Below are positions 34,797-44,472 of a stretch of 64,000 nucleotides of DNA, piece after piece; position 1 is the stretch's first letter, and each line of letters starts with the position of its first letter. The notes beneath the pieces are model-generated. The model had not been told where the DNA came from and did no database searches. It saw nothing but the letters and a program-made list of their open reading frames with translations. The translations under genes and the position numbers were made by a program. The stretch comes from Mucilaginibacter roseus (GTDB lineage Bacteria; Bacteroidota; Bacteroidia; Sphingobacteriales; Sphingobacteriaceae). The stretch lies in contig NZ_JAJPWV010000001.1 in assembly GCF_021215455.1 (NCBI RefSeq), positions 930,001 to 994,000 on the forward strand, written 5' to 3'.

Positions 34797-36680
34797 ATGC
34801 AAGAAAAAGGCACAATTTCAATCCACACCGAGAACATCTTCCCGATAATTAAAAAATTCCTTTACTCTGATAACGAGATATTTCTGCGCGAGCTGGTATC
34901 TAACGCGGTTGATGCTACTCAAAAGCTAAAGCGCCTTTCATCATTAGGCCAATACAATGGCCCGGTTGATAACCTGCGTGTTGAGGTTGCGTTTGATAAG
35001 GATGCCAAAACCATCACCATATCTGACAATGGTATTGGTATGACGGCAGAAGAGATCAAGAAATATATCAACCAAATAGCATTCTCAGGCGCTACTGAGT
35101 TTATGGAAAAATTCAAGGAAGCTAAGGATGCCAATGAGATCATCGGTCGTTTTGGCTTGGGCTTCTATTCGGCGTTCATGGTTGCCGATAAGGTGGAGAT
35201 ACAAACCCTGTCCTACCAGGACGGTGCTAAACCGGCTTTCTGGGTATGCGATGGCAGTACCGAATTTGAAATTGGCGATGGTGTTTTGGAAGAACGCGGT
35301 ACTGAGATCACCTTGTACATCAACAGTGAATCTGAAGAATTTTTAGACAAGCACAAGCTTCAGCAGATATTGGACAAGTACTGCAAATTTTTACCAGTGC
35401 CAATTAAATTCGGCACTAACGAGCAGGAAGAAGAAGATGGCGTTGATGAGGAAGGAAAACCAAAATACAAAACCATCGAGGTTGACAACATCATTAACGA
35501 TACCAACCCAATATGGACGAAAGCGCCTAACGAATTAAAGGATGAAGATTATCTTAAATTTTACAAAGAGCTTTATCCGTTCTCAGAAGATCCGCTGTTT
35601 TGGATACACCTTAACGTTGATTATCCGTTCAACCTTACCGGTGTACTGTACTTCCCTAAGCTTAAAAACGATTTTGAGATACAGCGTAACAAAATTAAAC
35701 TATTCTCTCGCCAGGTGTTTATTACCGATGAGGTGAAGGATATTGTACCTGAATTTTTGATGCTATTACATGGCGTTATTGATTCGCCAGATATTCCGCT
35801 TAACGTATCGCGTAGCTTTTTGCAGGCCGATAGCAACGTTAAAAAGATCAACAACTATATCACTAAAAAAGTAGCCGATAAGCTTACAGAGATATTTAAG
35901 CAAGACCGTAAAGCTTATGAAGAAAAATGGAGCGACATTGGCCTGTTTGTGAAATATGGATTTGTAAGCGAAGATAAATTCTATGAAAAAGCTAAAGACT
36001 TTGTTTTGCTGAGCAACACCGCAAACGAAAACTTCACCCTTAACGAGTACAAGGAAAAGGTAGAAGCTACTCAAACGGATAAGGATGGCCAACTGGTTTA
36101 CCTATACACAAATGACGCGGCAAAACAGGATTCATTTATCCAGTCGGCCAATAAAAAAGGCTACGATGTGTTGCTGATGAATTCTCCTATTGATAATCAC
36201 TTTATCAGCCACCTGGAGCAGAAGCTGGAGAAGACCTCACTTAAACGCGTTGATGCTGACGTTGCAGACAAGTTGATAAAAAAGGATGACGCGCCGGAAA
36301 CCGTACTGAGCGAGGAGCAAACTACAAAGGTTAAGGACATCTTTACTAAGGCTATCAATAAACCCGCTTATCGTGTTGAACTGGAAAGCCTAAACCCTGA
36401 CGAGTTACCGGTAACCGTTACTATGGACGAGTTTATGCGCCGTATGAAAGACATGGCTGCTATGGGCGGTGGCATGGGTTTTTACGGCAATATGCCGGAT
36501 AATTATAAAGTTATTGTAAACGGTAACCATAAACTGATCAGCAGGATATTGGAAGCTGAAAGCGATGATACACAATCGCAATTGGCAAAACAAGCCTTTG
36601 ATTTAGCGTTGCTATCTCAGGGTTTATTAACAGGGCCTGAACTTACTGAATTTGTTAACCGCAGCGTTAATTTGATATAA
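34797..36680 (+). CDS. htpG: Chaperone protein HtpG (Hsp90)
   Basis: A 627-residue ATP-dependent Hsp90 chaperone. GHKL motifs are visible: NAVDATQKL, ISDNGIGM and GRFGLGFYSAF in the N-terminal ATPase. The middle domain has the LNVSRSFLQ catalytic-loop segment (Arg). The C-terminal dimer domain includes a Met/Gly-rich stretch, MAAMGGGMGF. Length is a little under the usual 620-640. It is monocistronic and followed by an intrinsic terminator. Confidence 0.97.
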   Translation: MQEKGTISIHTENIFPIIKKFLYSDNEIFLRELVSNAVDATQKLKRLSSLGQYNGPVDNLRVEVAFDKDAKTITISDNGIGMTAEEIKKYINQIAFSGATEFMEKFKEAKDANEIIGRFGLGFYSAFMVADKVEIQTLSYQDGAKPAFWVCDGSTEFEIGDGVLEERGTEITLYINSESEEFLDKHKLQQILDKYCKFLPVPIKFGTNEQEEEDGVDEEGKPKYKTIEVDNIINDTNPIWTKAPNELKDEDYLKFYKELYPFSEDPLFWIHLNVDYPFNLTGVLYFPKLKNDFEIQRNKIKLFSRQVFITDEVKDIVPEFLMLLHGVIDSPDIPLNVSRSFLQADSNVKKINNYITKKVADKLTEIFKQDRKAYEEKWSDIGLFVKYGFVSEDKFYEKAKDFVLLSNTANENFTLNEYKEKVEATQTDKDGQLVYLYTNDAAKQDSFIQSANKKGYDVLLMNSPIDNHFISHLEQKLEKTSLKRVDADVADKLIKKDDAPETVLSEEQTTKVKDIFTKAINKPAYRVELESLNPDELPVTVTMDEFMRRMKDMAAMGGGMGFYGNMPDNYKVIVNGNHKLISRILEAESDDTQSQLAKQAFDLALLSQGLLTGPELTEFVNRSVNLI

Positions 36681-36700
36681 GTAATTTGATCATTTAAAAT

Positions 36701-36733
36701 AGAGCCTTTCTGTATATGCGGAGAGGCTCTTTT
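36701..36733 (+). terminator. Terminator of htpG
   Basis: AGAGCCTTTCT (36701-36711) and GGAGAGGCTCT (36720-36730) form an 11-bp stem with two G-U pairs and an 8-nt loop, then TTTT. It lies 20 nt after the htpG stop. Confidence 0.75.
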
Positions 36734-36749
36734 ACTTTATTGATATTGT

Positions 36750-37198
36750 ATGGATACTACACGATTCAGGGATGAGAATAAGGGCTTGTCAGAATTTCAA
36801 ACCAGAGTTTCGGTTGAATGCCCGATGTGTGGTAGGCAAGCATACGCGACAGTTAGCTACGAGACTAAGGTAGCTCGACTAATATGTGCACAATGCGGAT
36901 ATAATAAAACAGATGATATTACATCAAAACAATTCAAAGCCATTACTTTTATAAAAGCGGCACATGGTTATTTTGACGCCCGATTGTGGTATCAGCATCC
37001 TTTTAAGGATGATGTATTTGGGCTTATAATGATGAACATCTGCAATATCTGGAAAATTATATTGGCGCCAAACTCAGGGAGTACCACGATCGTACAGGTT
37101 TCACACTGATAGAGCGGTTACCCAAATTTTATCATGATGCCAAAAACCGAAAAGAGCTATTAAAAATAATTACATATTTAAAAAGTAAACCTAAATGA
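36750..37198 (+). pseudogene. Frameshifted zinc-ribbon protein gene
   Basis: The first part encodes MDTTRFRDENKGL and a zinc ribbon (CPMC and CAQC) up to WYQHPFKDDVF. After 37017-37020 the frame runs into an early stop at 37109. The frame one base over continues with YNDEHLQYLENYIGAKLREY and ends LPKFYHDAKNRKELLK to a TGA at 37196-37198. Adding one T (GTATTTGGGCT read as GTATTTTGGGCT) would give WAYNDEHLQYLE and a 149-residue protein. It reads as a small TFIIB-type zinc-ribbon protein with a C-terminal helical domain. Either a real lesion or a homopolymer error is possible. Confidence 0.75.
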
Positions 37199-37286
37199 GT
37201 TAAATAACTGTAAGTCAAAAAATAAAAGCTGATGTAAGCAACTTATCTTTAAACCATTTGTTAGTATTAATATCTAATTCATAACC

Positions 37287-37787
37287 ATGAAAACGATAAC
37301 CAAACTTTTATTTATAGCCTTATTGGGTTTAACTGTAAGCACCGCATATGCCCAAAATAGCAAAGCCGACAAAAAAGCAAAACAGGAACAGGCGGTAAAA
37401 GCCCAGGTTGATTCAACAAAATACAGGTTTGTGGCTCAATGGATGAATCCGCTGGGTGGCCGCCAGGTGTTTCTTACCCCAGCCAATTATTACGACATTA
37501 AAATCCGTAAGGATTCGGTAATAGCATACCTTCCGTATTTTGGCCGTGTTTACATGAATGCGCCGGTGGGTGGCGAAGATGGCGGCATTAAATTTACCTC
37601 TACCAAGTTTGATTATAAGGTTACCTCGAAAAAAGATCGTTGGCAGATAACCATCAATTTTAAAGATACCCGCAAAGCACGCCGTTTAACTATGGATGTG
37701 TTTAAAAATGGTTCGGCTACTGCCAATATCATCAGCGATAACCGCGACCCGGTTTACTTCCAGGGTAACATTGATATTAAGATTTAA
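37287..37787 (+). CDS. DUF4251 exported protein
   Basis: A 166-residue protein with a signal peptide (MKTITKLLFIALLGLTVSTA) and the DUF4251 fold: VAQWMNPLGGRQVFLTPANY, then LPYFGRVY and DYKVTSKKDRWQITINF. The function is unknown for this Bacteroidota family. It is convergent with eutC and abuts it directly. Confidence 0.9.
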   Translation: MKTITKLLFIALLGLTVSTAYAQNSKADKKAKQEQAVKAQVDSTKYRFVAQWMNPLGGRQVFLTPANYYDIKIRKDSVIAYLPYFGRVYMNAPVGGEDGGIKFTSTKFDYKVTSKKDRWQITINFKDTRKARRLTMDVFKNGSATANIISDNRDPVYFQGNIDIKI

Positions 37788-38543
37788 TCAGGGAAAGTAT
37801 CGTTCATCGCTATCGTCCTTAAGCTGCACGCCCGAAAGTTGCTTACGAAAAGCCTGGCGTATCAGGTAAAATATTTTTTCTGCCGCCATGTGTATGGGCA
37901 AACCTTGCGGGCGGATATTTGATACACAATTTCGGCTATCATCCGTCAACCCCTGTTTGGGTGAAAAGGTGATGTAAGCCCCCATACTGTCCGCTGCGCT
38001 CAAACCCGGCCGCTCGCCAATTAATATAAGTGAAAGCCTGGCGTTAAGTGCAGCGCCAATATCATCGCCTATAGCTACTCTACCCTGTTCAACAAGGCAT
38101 ATTGGCGCCAGTTGCATTTTAGCCGCTTTAAACATTGGTATAACTGACGCTAAAAAATCAATCATGTTTTGATTGATGGCCGTGGCTGAAAGTCCGTCAG
38201 CAATAACGATCACTATATCATACTTACCCTTGTTCGCCTGCAGGATTTCATTTGAAACATCATCTGTTCTCCTACCTAAGTCCGGACGCTGTAAATATTG
38301 TTCGCGATACGAGGCCCGGCTGCTGATATTGAGCACGGGTAAATTAAACCGGGTTAATTCGCTATTAAGTTTATCCACATCAAGCCTGGAATAAACGGCA
38401 TCCCGCGCGTGCGCGTGCGCCAGCTTAAATTCGAGCGAGTTATGTACCGGTATGCTACTGCCTGTACGGCCTATCGCTATCCGCGCCGACGTAAATTTCT
38501 TCAGCTTGTCCCATAGGTTCTGTTTATATAAATCGTCGCTCAT
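37788..38543 (-). CDS. eutC: Ethanolamine ammonia-lyase small subunit
   Basis: A 251-residue subunit that with EutB binds adenosylcobalamin. SAAD and the GERPGLSAADSMGAY region are typical of EutC. The enzyme splits ethanolamine into acetaldehyde and ammonia. Its start overlaps the eutB stop by 4 nt. The C-terminal LIRQAFRKQLSGVQL end is normal. Confidence 0.96.
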   Translation of the reverse strand: MSDDLYKQNLWDKLKKFTSARIAIGRTGSSIPVHNSLEFKLAHAHARDAVYSRLDVDKLNSELTRFNLPVLNISSRASYREQYLQRPDLGRRTDDVSNEILQANKGKYDIVIVIADGLSATAINQNMIDFLASVIPMFKAAKMQLAPICLVEQGRVAIGDDIGAALNARLSLILIGERPGLSAADSMGAYITFSPKQGLTDDSRNCVSNIRPQGLPIHMAAEKIFYLIRQAFRKQLSGVQLKDDSDERYFP

Positions 38544-39916
38544 AAGTTAGCAGCCTTTAGCAAACGGTTACGGCTATCTGATATCAGCATTCCTTTATCA
38601 TCTATAATGTCATGCTTTAATAACCATGCTTCAAATTCGGGGGCAGGCTTTAATCCAAGCATTTTACGTATATACAACGCATCATGAAAAGAAGTCGATT
38701 GATAATTCAACATAATATCGTCGGATCCGGGAATGCCCATAATAAAGTTGCAACCCGCTATGCCGAGCAAGGTTAATAAATTGTCCATATCATCCTGATC
38801 TGCTTCGGCATGATTGGTGTAGCAAATATCAACTCCCATGGGCAAACCCAGTAACTTGCCGCAAAAATGATCTTCGAGCGCCGCACGGATGATCTGCTTA
38901 CCGTCATACAAATATTCAGGCCCTATAAAACCGACCACTGTGTTAACCAGTAATGGGTTAAACTTACGAGCTATAGCATACGCTCGAGCTTCACAGGTTT
39001 GCTGATCGGCACCGTGATTCGCGTTGGCCGAAAGCGCACTGCCCTGCCCGGTTTCAAAATACATTACATTTTGGCCTATGGTACCACGATTCAACGCAAG
39101 GGCGGCTTCATAGGCTTCTTCAATAATCTTAATATTGATACCGAAACTCTTATTGGTTAACTCCGTGCCGCCTATTGATTGAAAACACAAATCAACCGGC
39201 GCTCCGTTTTCCATTAGGCCAATTGTTGTGGTAACGTGGTTAAGTACGCAGCTTTGCACGGGTATATCAAACCGTTGGCGTAATTCATCCACCAGGTTAA
39301 GCAGGTTTGCAGTTACAGCAGGGCTATCGGTTGCCGGGTTTATGCCAATAACCGCATCGCCGCTTCCGTACAAAAGCCCGTCAATTATACTGGCCGTGAT
39401 ACCCCGCGCATCATCTGTTGGATGATTAGGCTGCAAACGCGTTGAAAAGTGACCTTTTAAACCAATGGTGTTACGAAAACGGGTTATAACCCGGCATTTA
39501 CTCGCCACGGCAATTAAATCCTGATTGCGCATGAGTTTTGATACCGCCGCTGCCATTTCCGGCGTAACGCCTAAGGCTATGTGCCGTAAAACAACTTCGT
39601 CTACATCATCCCGCAACAGCCAATCTCTAAAACCACCTACAGTAAGGTGGCTAATCATGCCGAATGCTTGTGCATCATGGCTGTCGATAATCAATCTTGT
39701 TACGTCATCAAATTCATATGGGATAATCGCCTCGTTCAAAAAATTTTTCAGGTAAACGTTGCTAAGCGCTATCTGTGCTGCCACAAGTTCTTGGTAGGTT
39801 GCGGCGGCAACGCCTGCCAGCACATCACCGCTACGGTGTGGCGATGCTTTAGCCAGCAAGTCCTTCAGGCCGTTAAACCGGTAAACATGGTTATTTATGG
39901 TATACCGGTAGCTCAT
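38540..39916 (-). CDS. eutB: Ethanolamine ammonia-lyase large subunit
   Basis: A 458-residue TIM-barrel catalytic subunit. Family segments include FRNTIGLKGHFSTRLQPNHP, IGINPATDSP and EYLYDGKQIIRAALEDHF. It needs adenosylcobalamin. The gene overlaps eutC by 4 nt and abuts the permease with no gap, so the three form one operon. No EutA reactivase or microcompartment shell gene is adjacent. Confidence 0.97.
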   Translation of the reverse strand: MSYRYTINNHVYRFNGLKDLLAKASPHRSGDVLAGVAAATYQELVAAQIALSNVYLKNFLNEAIIPYEFDDVTRLIIDSHDAQAFGMISHLTVGGFRDWLLRDDVDEVVLRHIALGVTPEMAAAVSKLMRNQDLIAVASKCRVITRFRNTIGLKGHFSTRLQPNHPTDDARGITASIIDGLLYGSGDAVIGINPATDSPAVTANLLNLVDELRQRFDIPVQSCVLNHVTTTIGLMENGAPVDLCFQSIGGTELTNKSFGINIKIIEEAYEAALALNRGTIGQNVMYFETGQGSALSANANHGADQQTCEARAYAIARKFNPLLVNTVVGFIGPEYLYDGKQIIRAALEDHFCGKLLGLPMGVDICYTNHAEADQDDMDNLLTLLGIAGCNFIMGIPGSDDIMLNYQSTSFHDALYIRKMLGLKPAPEFEAWLLKHDIIDDKGMLISDSRNRLLKAANL

Positions 39917-41269
39917 TTAATCTTTTGTGTTTGATATCATCGGCGATTGCAGCAAATCATCGTGTGTTACTTTTAACTTGTGTTTACCCATTATGATAAA
40001 CAACACCAGGGATGTCAGTAAACCCGTGATGAAAATTAAACTTATTCCGAGATTAAAGTACATGATAGTCAGTAAACACACCGAAGCGATAGTTAGCGCG
40101 ATAGCCGGAAAAATTGGGTACACCGGCGACTTAAAGGGCCGCTCCAGATGTGGTTCTTTTTTGCGTAAGATGAATAAACTTACCATGCTGATGATGTACA
40201 TGAGCACCGCCCCCATTACTGACATGATGATGATCTGGCTGGTGGTTCCTGTAAATAAGGCAACTGCACTTACTACACCACCGGCTACTATTGCCCAATG
40301 CGGTGTTTTGAACCTGGTGTTTACCTTTGATAGTTTGTGGGGCAGATATCCACTGCGCGACATGGCAAATACCTGCCTTGAAGAGGCCAATATGGTACCA
40401 TGAAACGAAGCGATTAAACCAAAAAGACCTATACTGGCGAATATTTTAGTCCAACCGCTGCTACGGCCTAAAACTATTGCTATAGCTTCAGGTAACGGAT
40501 AATCAAGATGGCTTAGCTTCCGCCAGTCTGTTATACCACCGGTTAAAACCATTACACCAATTGCTAAAAGCACCAGTGTAAGCATGGCTGAGATGTAGCC
40601 TTTAGGAATATTGCTTTTGGGATTGTCAACCTCTTCGGCTACCTGTGCTACGCCTTCTATTGCTAGATAAAACCAAACGGCAAAAGGTAAGGCCGCTAGC
40701 ATGCCACTCATTTTTACCGGCGTAGAATTGGCGAGGTAATTTTCCATTTTAAAAGATGGAGCTACAATCCCCATAAACAGAAGCAGTTCTGCTACCGCCA
40801 GCAAGGTGATAAATACGGAGAAAGCTGCCGACTCCTTAATACCGGATATATTAAGCAGTATAAAAACCACATTGAAAAATAATGCAGATACTAAAATGGA
40901 TATATCCGGATATAAAAAGTGCAAATAACTGCCTAATGCAAAGGCAATACCCGGTGTCGCAAATAAAAACTCTACCAATGTAGCATAACCCGCTATTAAA
41001 CCGCCAATAGGCCCTGTAGCGCGATAGGCGTAAGCGAAAGCGCCGCCGGCATGTGGTATTGCGGTTGTAAGTTCGGTATAACTAAAAATAAAGGTTACAT
41101 ACATCAATGTAACTACTGCGGTGGTTATTAAAAAGCCCACGGTACCCGCTTCGTGCCATCCATAGTTCCAGCCGAAATATTCTCCGGATATAACCAGGCC
41201 CACGGCAATTGCCCACAGTTGTAAAGGCTTTAATACTTTTTTTAGTTGCACTGAACCGGATTGCTCCAT
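39917..41269 (-). CDS. Ethanolamine permease
   Basis: An APC-superfamily transporter of about 450 residues from ATG 41269 (MEQSGSVQLKKVLKPLQLW). An ATG at 41332 would add 21 residues not seen in the family. LVISGEYFGWNYGWHEAGT is typical of Eat permeases, and 12 helices are predicted. It brings ethanolamine in for the adjacent eutBC. The order permease-eutB-eutC makes a minimal catabolic operon. Confidence 0.93.
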   Translation of the reverse strand: MEQSGSVQLKKVLKPLQLWAIAVGLVISGEYFGWNYGWHEAGTVGFLITTAVVTLMYVTFIFSYTELTTAIPHAGGAFAYAYRATGPIGGLIAGYATLVEFLFATPGIAFALGSYLHFLYPDISILVSALFFNVVFILLNISGIKESAAFSVFITLLAVAELLLFMGIVAPSFKMENYLANSTPVKMSGMLAALPFAVWFYLAIEGVAQVAEEVDNPKSNIPKGYISAMLTLVLLAIGVMVLTGGITDWRKLSHLDYPLPEAIAIVLGRSSGWTKIFASIGLFGLIASFHGTILASSRQVFAMSRSGYLPHKLSKVNTRFKTPHWAIVAGGVVSAVALFTGTTSQIIIMSVMGAVLMYIISMVSLFILRKKEPHLERPFKSPVYPIFPAIALTIASVCLLTIMYFNLGISLIFITGLLTSLVLFIIMGKHKLKVTHDDLLQSPMISNTKD

Positions 41270-41396
41270 GCTTTTGAATTGTGATGACGCTAATGTCGCT
41301 TTTAAGTTAATTAAAGCATTTTTTATTAGCAATATTTAAAAAACATTTGCATCATTATATTTTCTGCTACATTTATAAAACCATTATGAATGCCTT

Positions 41397-42461
41397 ATGG
41401 ATACCTATCAACTTGCCGCATTAGAGGCCCGCATACAAACCTGGAAACAAAATTTTGGCGGTTCACAGTTAACTGAAGCCGACGTTGAAGAACTTGCTGT
41501 TCTACTTAAGGATACTTACCTGGAGTTACGCGCTGCAAATCTGAGCGATGACGAAGCCTGGCTGGTAGCTACCCATAGAATTGGCCGGCCGGAAACAGTT
41601 ACGGTTCAGGAGCAAAAACCGTTAACCGGCAATGCAAACCGCAACTGGATGATGATGCTTTGGGGCGCTGTAGGTGTTTTAATTTTGCAGGCAATATTTA
41701 TCGTAATGCCACAGGTTTTCAACCAAACGGTTGTCAGCGTATTTCAGCCCGATAATAGCGATAGCTTCATCAAGAACGAATATTACGCCATGGCTGTAAT
41801 ATTATTTGTGCTGTTTATTTTGGTAACGCTGCGCAGTGGTTACTTTATTAACCGTTTTACCAATTCACTTACCAAAAATGCATCGTTATACGCCATAGTA
41901 GCTATCGTTGCCGGTTTGTGGGCGGGCTTTTGCAGTTACATAACCTTTGTTAAGTACCCTATGGCGGCCACCATCAACGGCTATAGCGATGATACCCGTA
42001 CCGCTTTTAGTGTATTGATGTTTGGCTTTTACTTTCCGCTGATATTCGTTGCCGCGTTTGCTACTATCCGTTACTATGCTCGTGAGAGTGTTACGTTTAA
42101 GGAGTTTAATCGTAACATTAATTGGAAACATGCTTTAATACTGGGTTTGCTTGCGCAAACGCCCATACAATTTTCGCATATATTTAGTGGTAGCGATGCC
42201 GTAAGAGCAACGGTGATCATTAGCCTTTCCGTATTATTATTTTCGATTATAGGCTGGATGCTTAGCTATTCTAAAAACGCGTTCAGTACTATTTTTGCAG
42301 CTCAAATAGCCCCATTATTCATCTGGATTATGGGAAGCGTAATGAATGAACAAGCACGATTTATTTTCTTTATCTTTTACATTACCAAGGTAATTGCATT
42401 GATATCCAGCTATTACATAGGTAAAACCCGCCACCAGCCCGAAGTTGCGCTGGCTCAATAA
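41397..42461 (+). CDS. Multi-span membrane protein with N-terminal helical prefix
   Basis: A 354-residue protein. The first 75 residues are cytoplasmic and helical, with LTEADVEELAVLLKDTYLEL then LSDDEAWLVATHRIG, resembling permease-prefix or HAAS-type regulatory domains. About eight membrane helices follow (about 83-345). I do not recognise a transport motif. It is divergent from the ethanolamine permease and convergent with the OmpA gene. Confidence 0.7.
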   Translation: MDTYQLAALEARIQTWKQNFGGSQLTEADVEELAVLLKDTYLELRAANLSDDEAWLVATHRIGRPETVTVQEQKPLTGNANRNWMMMLWGAVGVLILQAIFIVMPQVFNQTVVSVFQPDNSDSFIKNEYYAMAVILFVLFILVTLRSGYFINRFTNSLTKNASLYAIVAIVAGLWAGFCSYITFVKYPMAATINGYSDDTRTAFSVLMFGFYFPLIFVAAFATIRYYARESVTFKEFNRNINWKHALILGLLAQTPIQFSHIFSGSDAVRATVIISLSVLLFSIIGWMLSYSKNAFSTIFAAQIAPLFIWIMGSVMNEQARFIFFIFYITKVIALISSYYIGKTRHQPEVALAQ

Positions 42462-42500
42462 AACAAAAGGCCTTACCGATAACAGTAAAGCCTTTTGTTT
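42461..42500. terminator. Bidirectional terminator
   Basis: AAACAAAAGGCCTTAC (42461-42476) and GTAAAGCCTTTTGTTT (42485-42500) form a 16-bp stem with one mismatch and an 8-nt loop. It lies between the convergent membrane protein gene and the OmpA gene. Confidence 0.8.
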
Positions 42501-42511
42501 AGGTTTACTTA

Positions 42512-44467
42512 TTACATTTTGATAATAGTGAATTCGGTGCGGCGGTTAAGCTGGTGATCTGCATCACTGCATTTTACACCATTTTTACAACGGTTTAGTA
42601 AGCGGCTTTCTCCATAGCCACGGGCAACTATCCGCCCCTCATCAATATTGCCCTTATCCAAAATATAGTCTACCGCTGCATTCGCTCGTTTGCGGGATAG
42701 TTCCATATTATAATCATCATCACCCCTGCTATCGGTATGCGAGCCCAATTCTATCTGTATAGTTGGGTTATCCTGTAATATCTTAATCAGTTTATCCAGC
42801 TCTATTGCAGCGTCAGGCCTTATCTCCCATCTGTCAAAGTCGTAATAAATGTTCTCCAGCCGGATGGCTTTATTTAACACGATTTTCTCCAGGTAAAGGT
42901 CTTTTTTTAGGGTCTGCGAATTAGTAAGTCCGCTGGTACTTACTTGTTCGTTATCACTTAAATACCCTTGTTTTTCAGCACGCAGGTTATAATTACTGTT
43001 TTGCCTGATGCTAAAGCTATAGTAACCGGTATTATTGGTAATTACAATGGCGCCGCCGCTCAAGCCCACCTTTGCATTGTATACCGGCTGCCGCGTACCC
43101 TTTTCGTATACTATACCCTCTAAACGCAGGTTAAGTTCTGGCTGTTGGTTAAAGCTGTAAATGTCATCACTGCCTACCCCGCCTAAACGGTTTGACGACA
43201 GGTAACCTGTACGGCCGTTATAAATTACGTATGAAAAATCATCACGCGGAGAATTGGTTGGATATTGCAGGTTCTCGGGTTTCGCAAAGGTAAAATCACC
43301 GGTTTTAAAGGCTCTAAAAACATCAAGCCCACCCATGCCGATTAAACCGTCGGTAGAGAAATACAAATTACCTTCAGCATCTATAAAGGGTGTGCGCTCG
43401 CTTCCTGCCGTATTTATGCTCTGCAGGTTTACAGGCATTTGCCAGTTTCCAGCTTCGTCTTTTACGCAATAGTAAATATCCGTAGCACCCATTCCACCCG
43501 GCATGTCTGATACAAAATACAGCGTGCTTCCGTCGGCCGAAATAAACGGATCGCCAACGGAATACTTTTTCTCATTATTAAACTTGAAGGGTACAGGCTT
43601 AGTCCACTTGCCGGCAGCATCTTTTTTGCTGAAGTATACCTCAAGCCTGAATGTTTTAATGCCTGACAGATCCTTACTCCAGTTACGAGGTACGCGCGTA
43701 ATGGTGTAGTACATTTCATTACCATCAGCGGTGAATGAAGCGGGCCCGGTATGGTAAGCCACATTGTTTACTATGGGAAATAAGCGCCCGCTATCCGCAT
43801 TGGCTGATTCATACAAATGCAGGTAACCATTACCTGTCCAGCCGTATTGCCTTTTATCAGGTGCTTTTGCTCCATCGAATTTAAAAAATGGTTCATCATC
43901 CTTAGTGACATTTCGGGTAAAGCGGCTTTCGCGATCTGAAACAAAAACCAACTGATCGTTATATTTCCGGGCGCCCCAATCAGCGTAGGTGCTGTTTAGC
44001 AACTGCTCATTTTTCACCTGTACAGGAGTCGGATTTTTCATCCATTTTAATGCCGAATCGCAAGCATCCGTCCAGAATTTAAGTTGCGTTTTATCTATTA
44101 CTTTATCCGATGCGTAGTATTTGCCAAACTGCCGTTTAGCCTCGGCATACTTCCCGTTATTTTTAAGAACCTCGGCATAGCGGTAAATGTTGGCATTATT
44201 GCTTTCAGGTATCACAACTGTTTTTTCATACCAAATTTCCGCCTCCGGGTAATCATGCATCATTCGGTACGAGTTAGCCAGGCGTTCTACGATATGCAAC
44301 GACGATGAATCGCGCTTGTAAGCATCAAGGTATAATTCAGCCGCTTTCTTGTAGTTATACAAATTATATTGTTCGTCAGCTTGCTTTAATACGTTTTGTG
44401 CGCCAGCTACTTTAACAGTAAAAAGCAGCGCTGTAAAAAGTCCGATTTTGGTCAATGCTCTTTTCAT
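42512..44467 (-). CDS. OmpA/PD40/TPR envelope protein (PorE-like)
   Basis: A 651-residue exported protein with signal peptide (ending VKVAGAQ). The order is TPRs (about 25-130), PD40 beta-propeller blades (about 165-430, including LVFVSDRESRF and STLYFVSDMPGGMGATDIYY), a carboxypeptidase-regulatory-like beta-sandwich (about 445-535) and an OmpA domain (about 540-651, with ELGSHTDSRGDDDYN) that binds peptidoglycan. PorE-type proteins help T9SS. It is 5 nt after the PorP/SprF gene in the adhesin operon, so it probably anchors the complex to the wall. Confidence 0.92.
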   Translation of the reverse strand: MKRALTKIGLFTALLFTVKVAGAQNVLKQADEQYNLYNYKKAAELYLDAYKRDSSSLHIVERLANSYRMMHDYPEAEIWYEKTVVIPESNNANIYRYAEVLKNNGKYAEAKRQFGKYYASDKVIDKTQLKFWTDACDSALKWMKNPTPVQVKNEQLLNSTYADWGARKYNDQLVFVSDRESRFTRNVTKDDEPFFKFDGAKAPDKRQYGWTGNGYLHLYESANADSGRLFPIVNNVAYHTGPASFTADGNEMYYTITRVPRNWSKDLSGIKTFRLEVYFSKKDAAGKWTKPVPFKFNNEKKYSVGDPFISADGSTLYFVSDMPGGMGATDIYYCVKDEAGNWQMPVNLQSINTAGSERTPFIDAEGNLYFSTDGLIGMGGLDVFRAFKTGDFTFAKPENLQYPTNSPRDDFSYVIYNGRTGYLSSNRLGGVGSDDIYSFNQQPELNLRLEGIVYEKGTRQPVYNAKVGLSGGAIVITNNTGYYSFSIRQNSNYNLRAEKQGYLSDNEQVSTSGLTNSQTLKKDLYLEKIVLNKAIRLENIYYDFDRWEIRPDAAIELDKLIKILQDNPTIQIELGSHTDSRGDDDYNMELSRKRANAAVDYILDKGNIDEGRIVARGYGESRLLNRCKNGVKCSDADHQLNRRTEFTIIKM

Positions 44468-44472
44468 CTGCT

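Noticed and set aside
41270..41396. Cobalamin riboswitch in front of the ethanolamine operon
   Set aside because: The gap is only about 127 nt and no B12-box-like sequence is visible.
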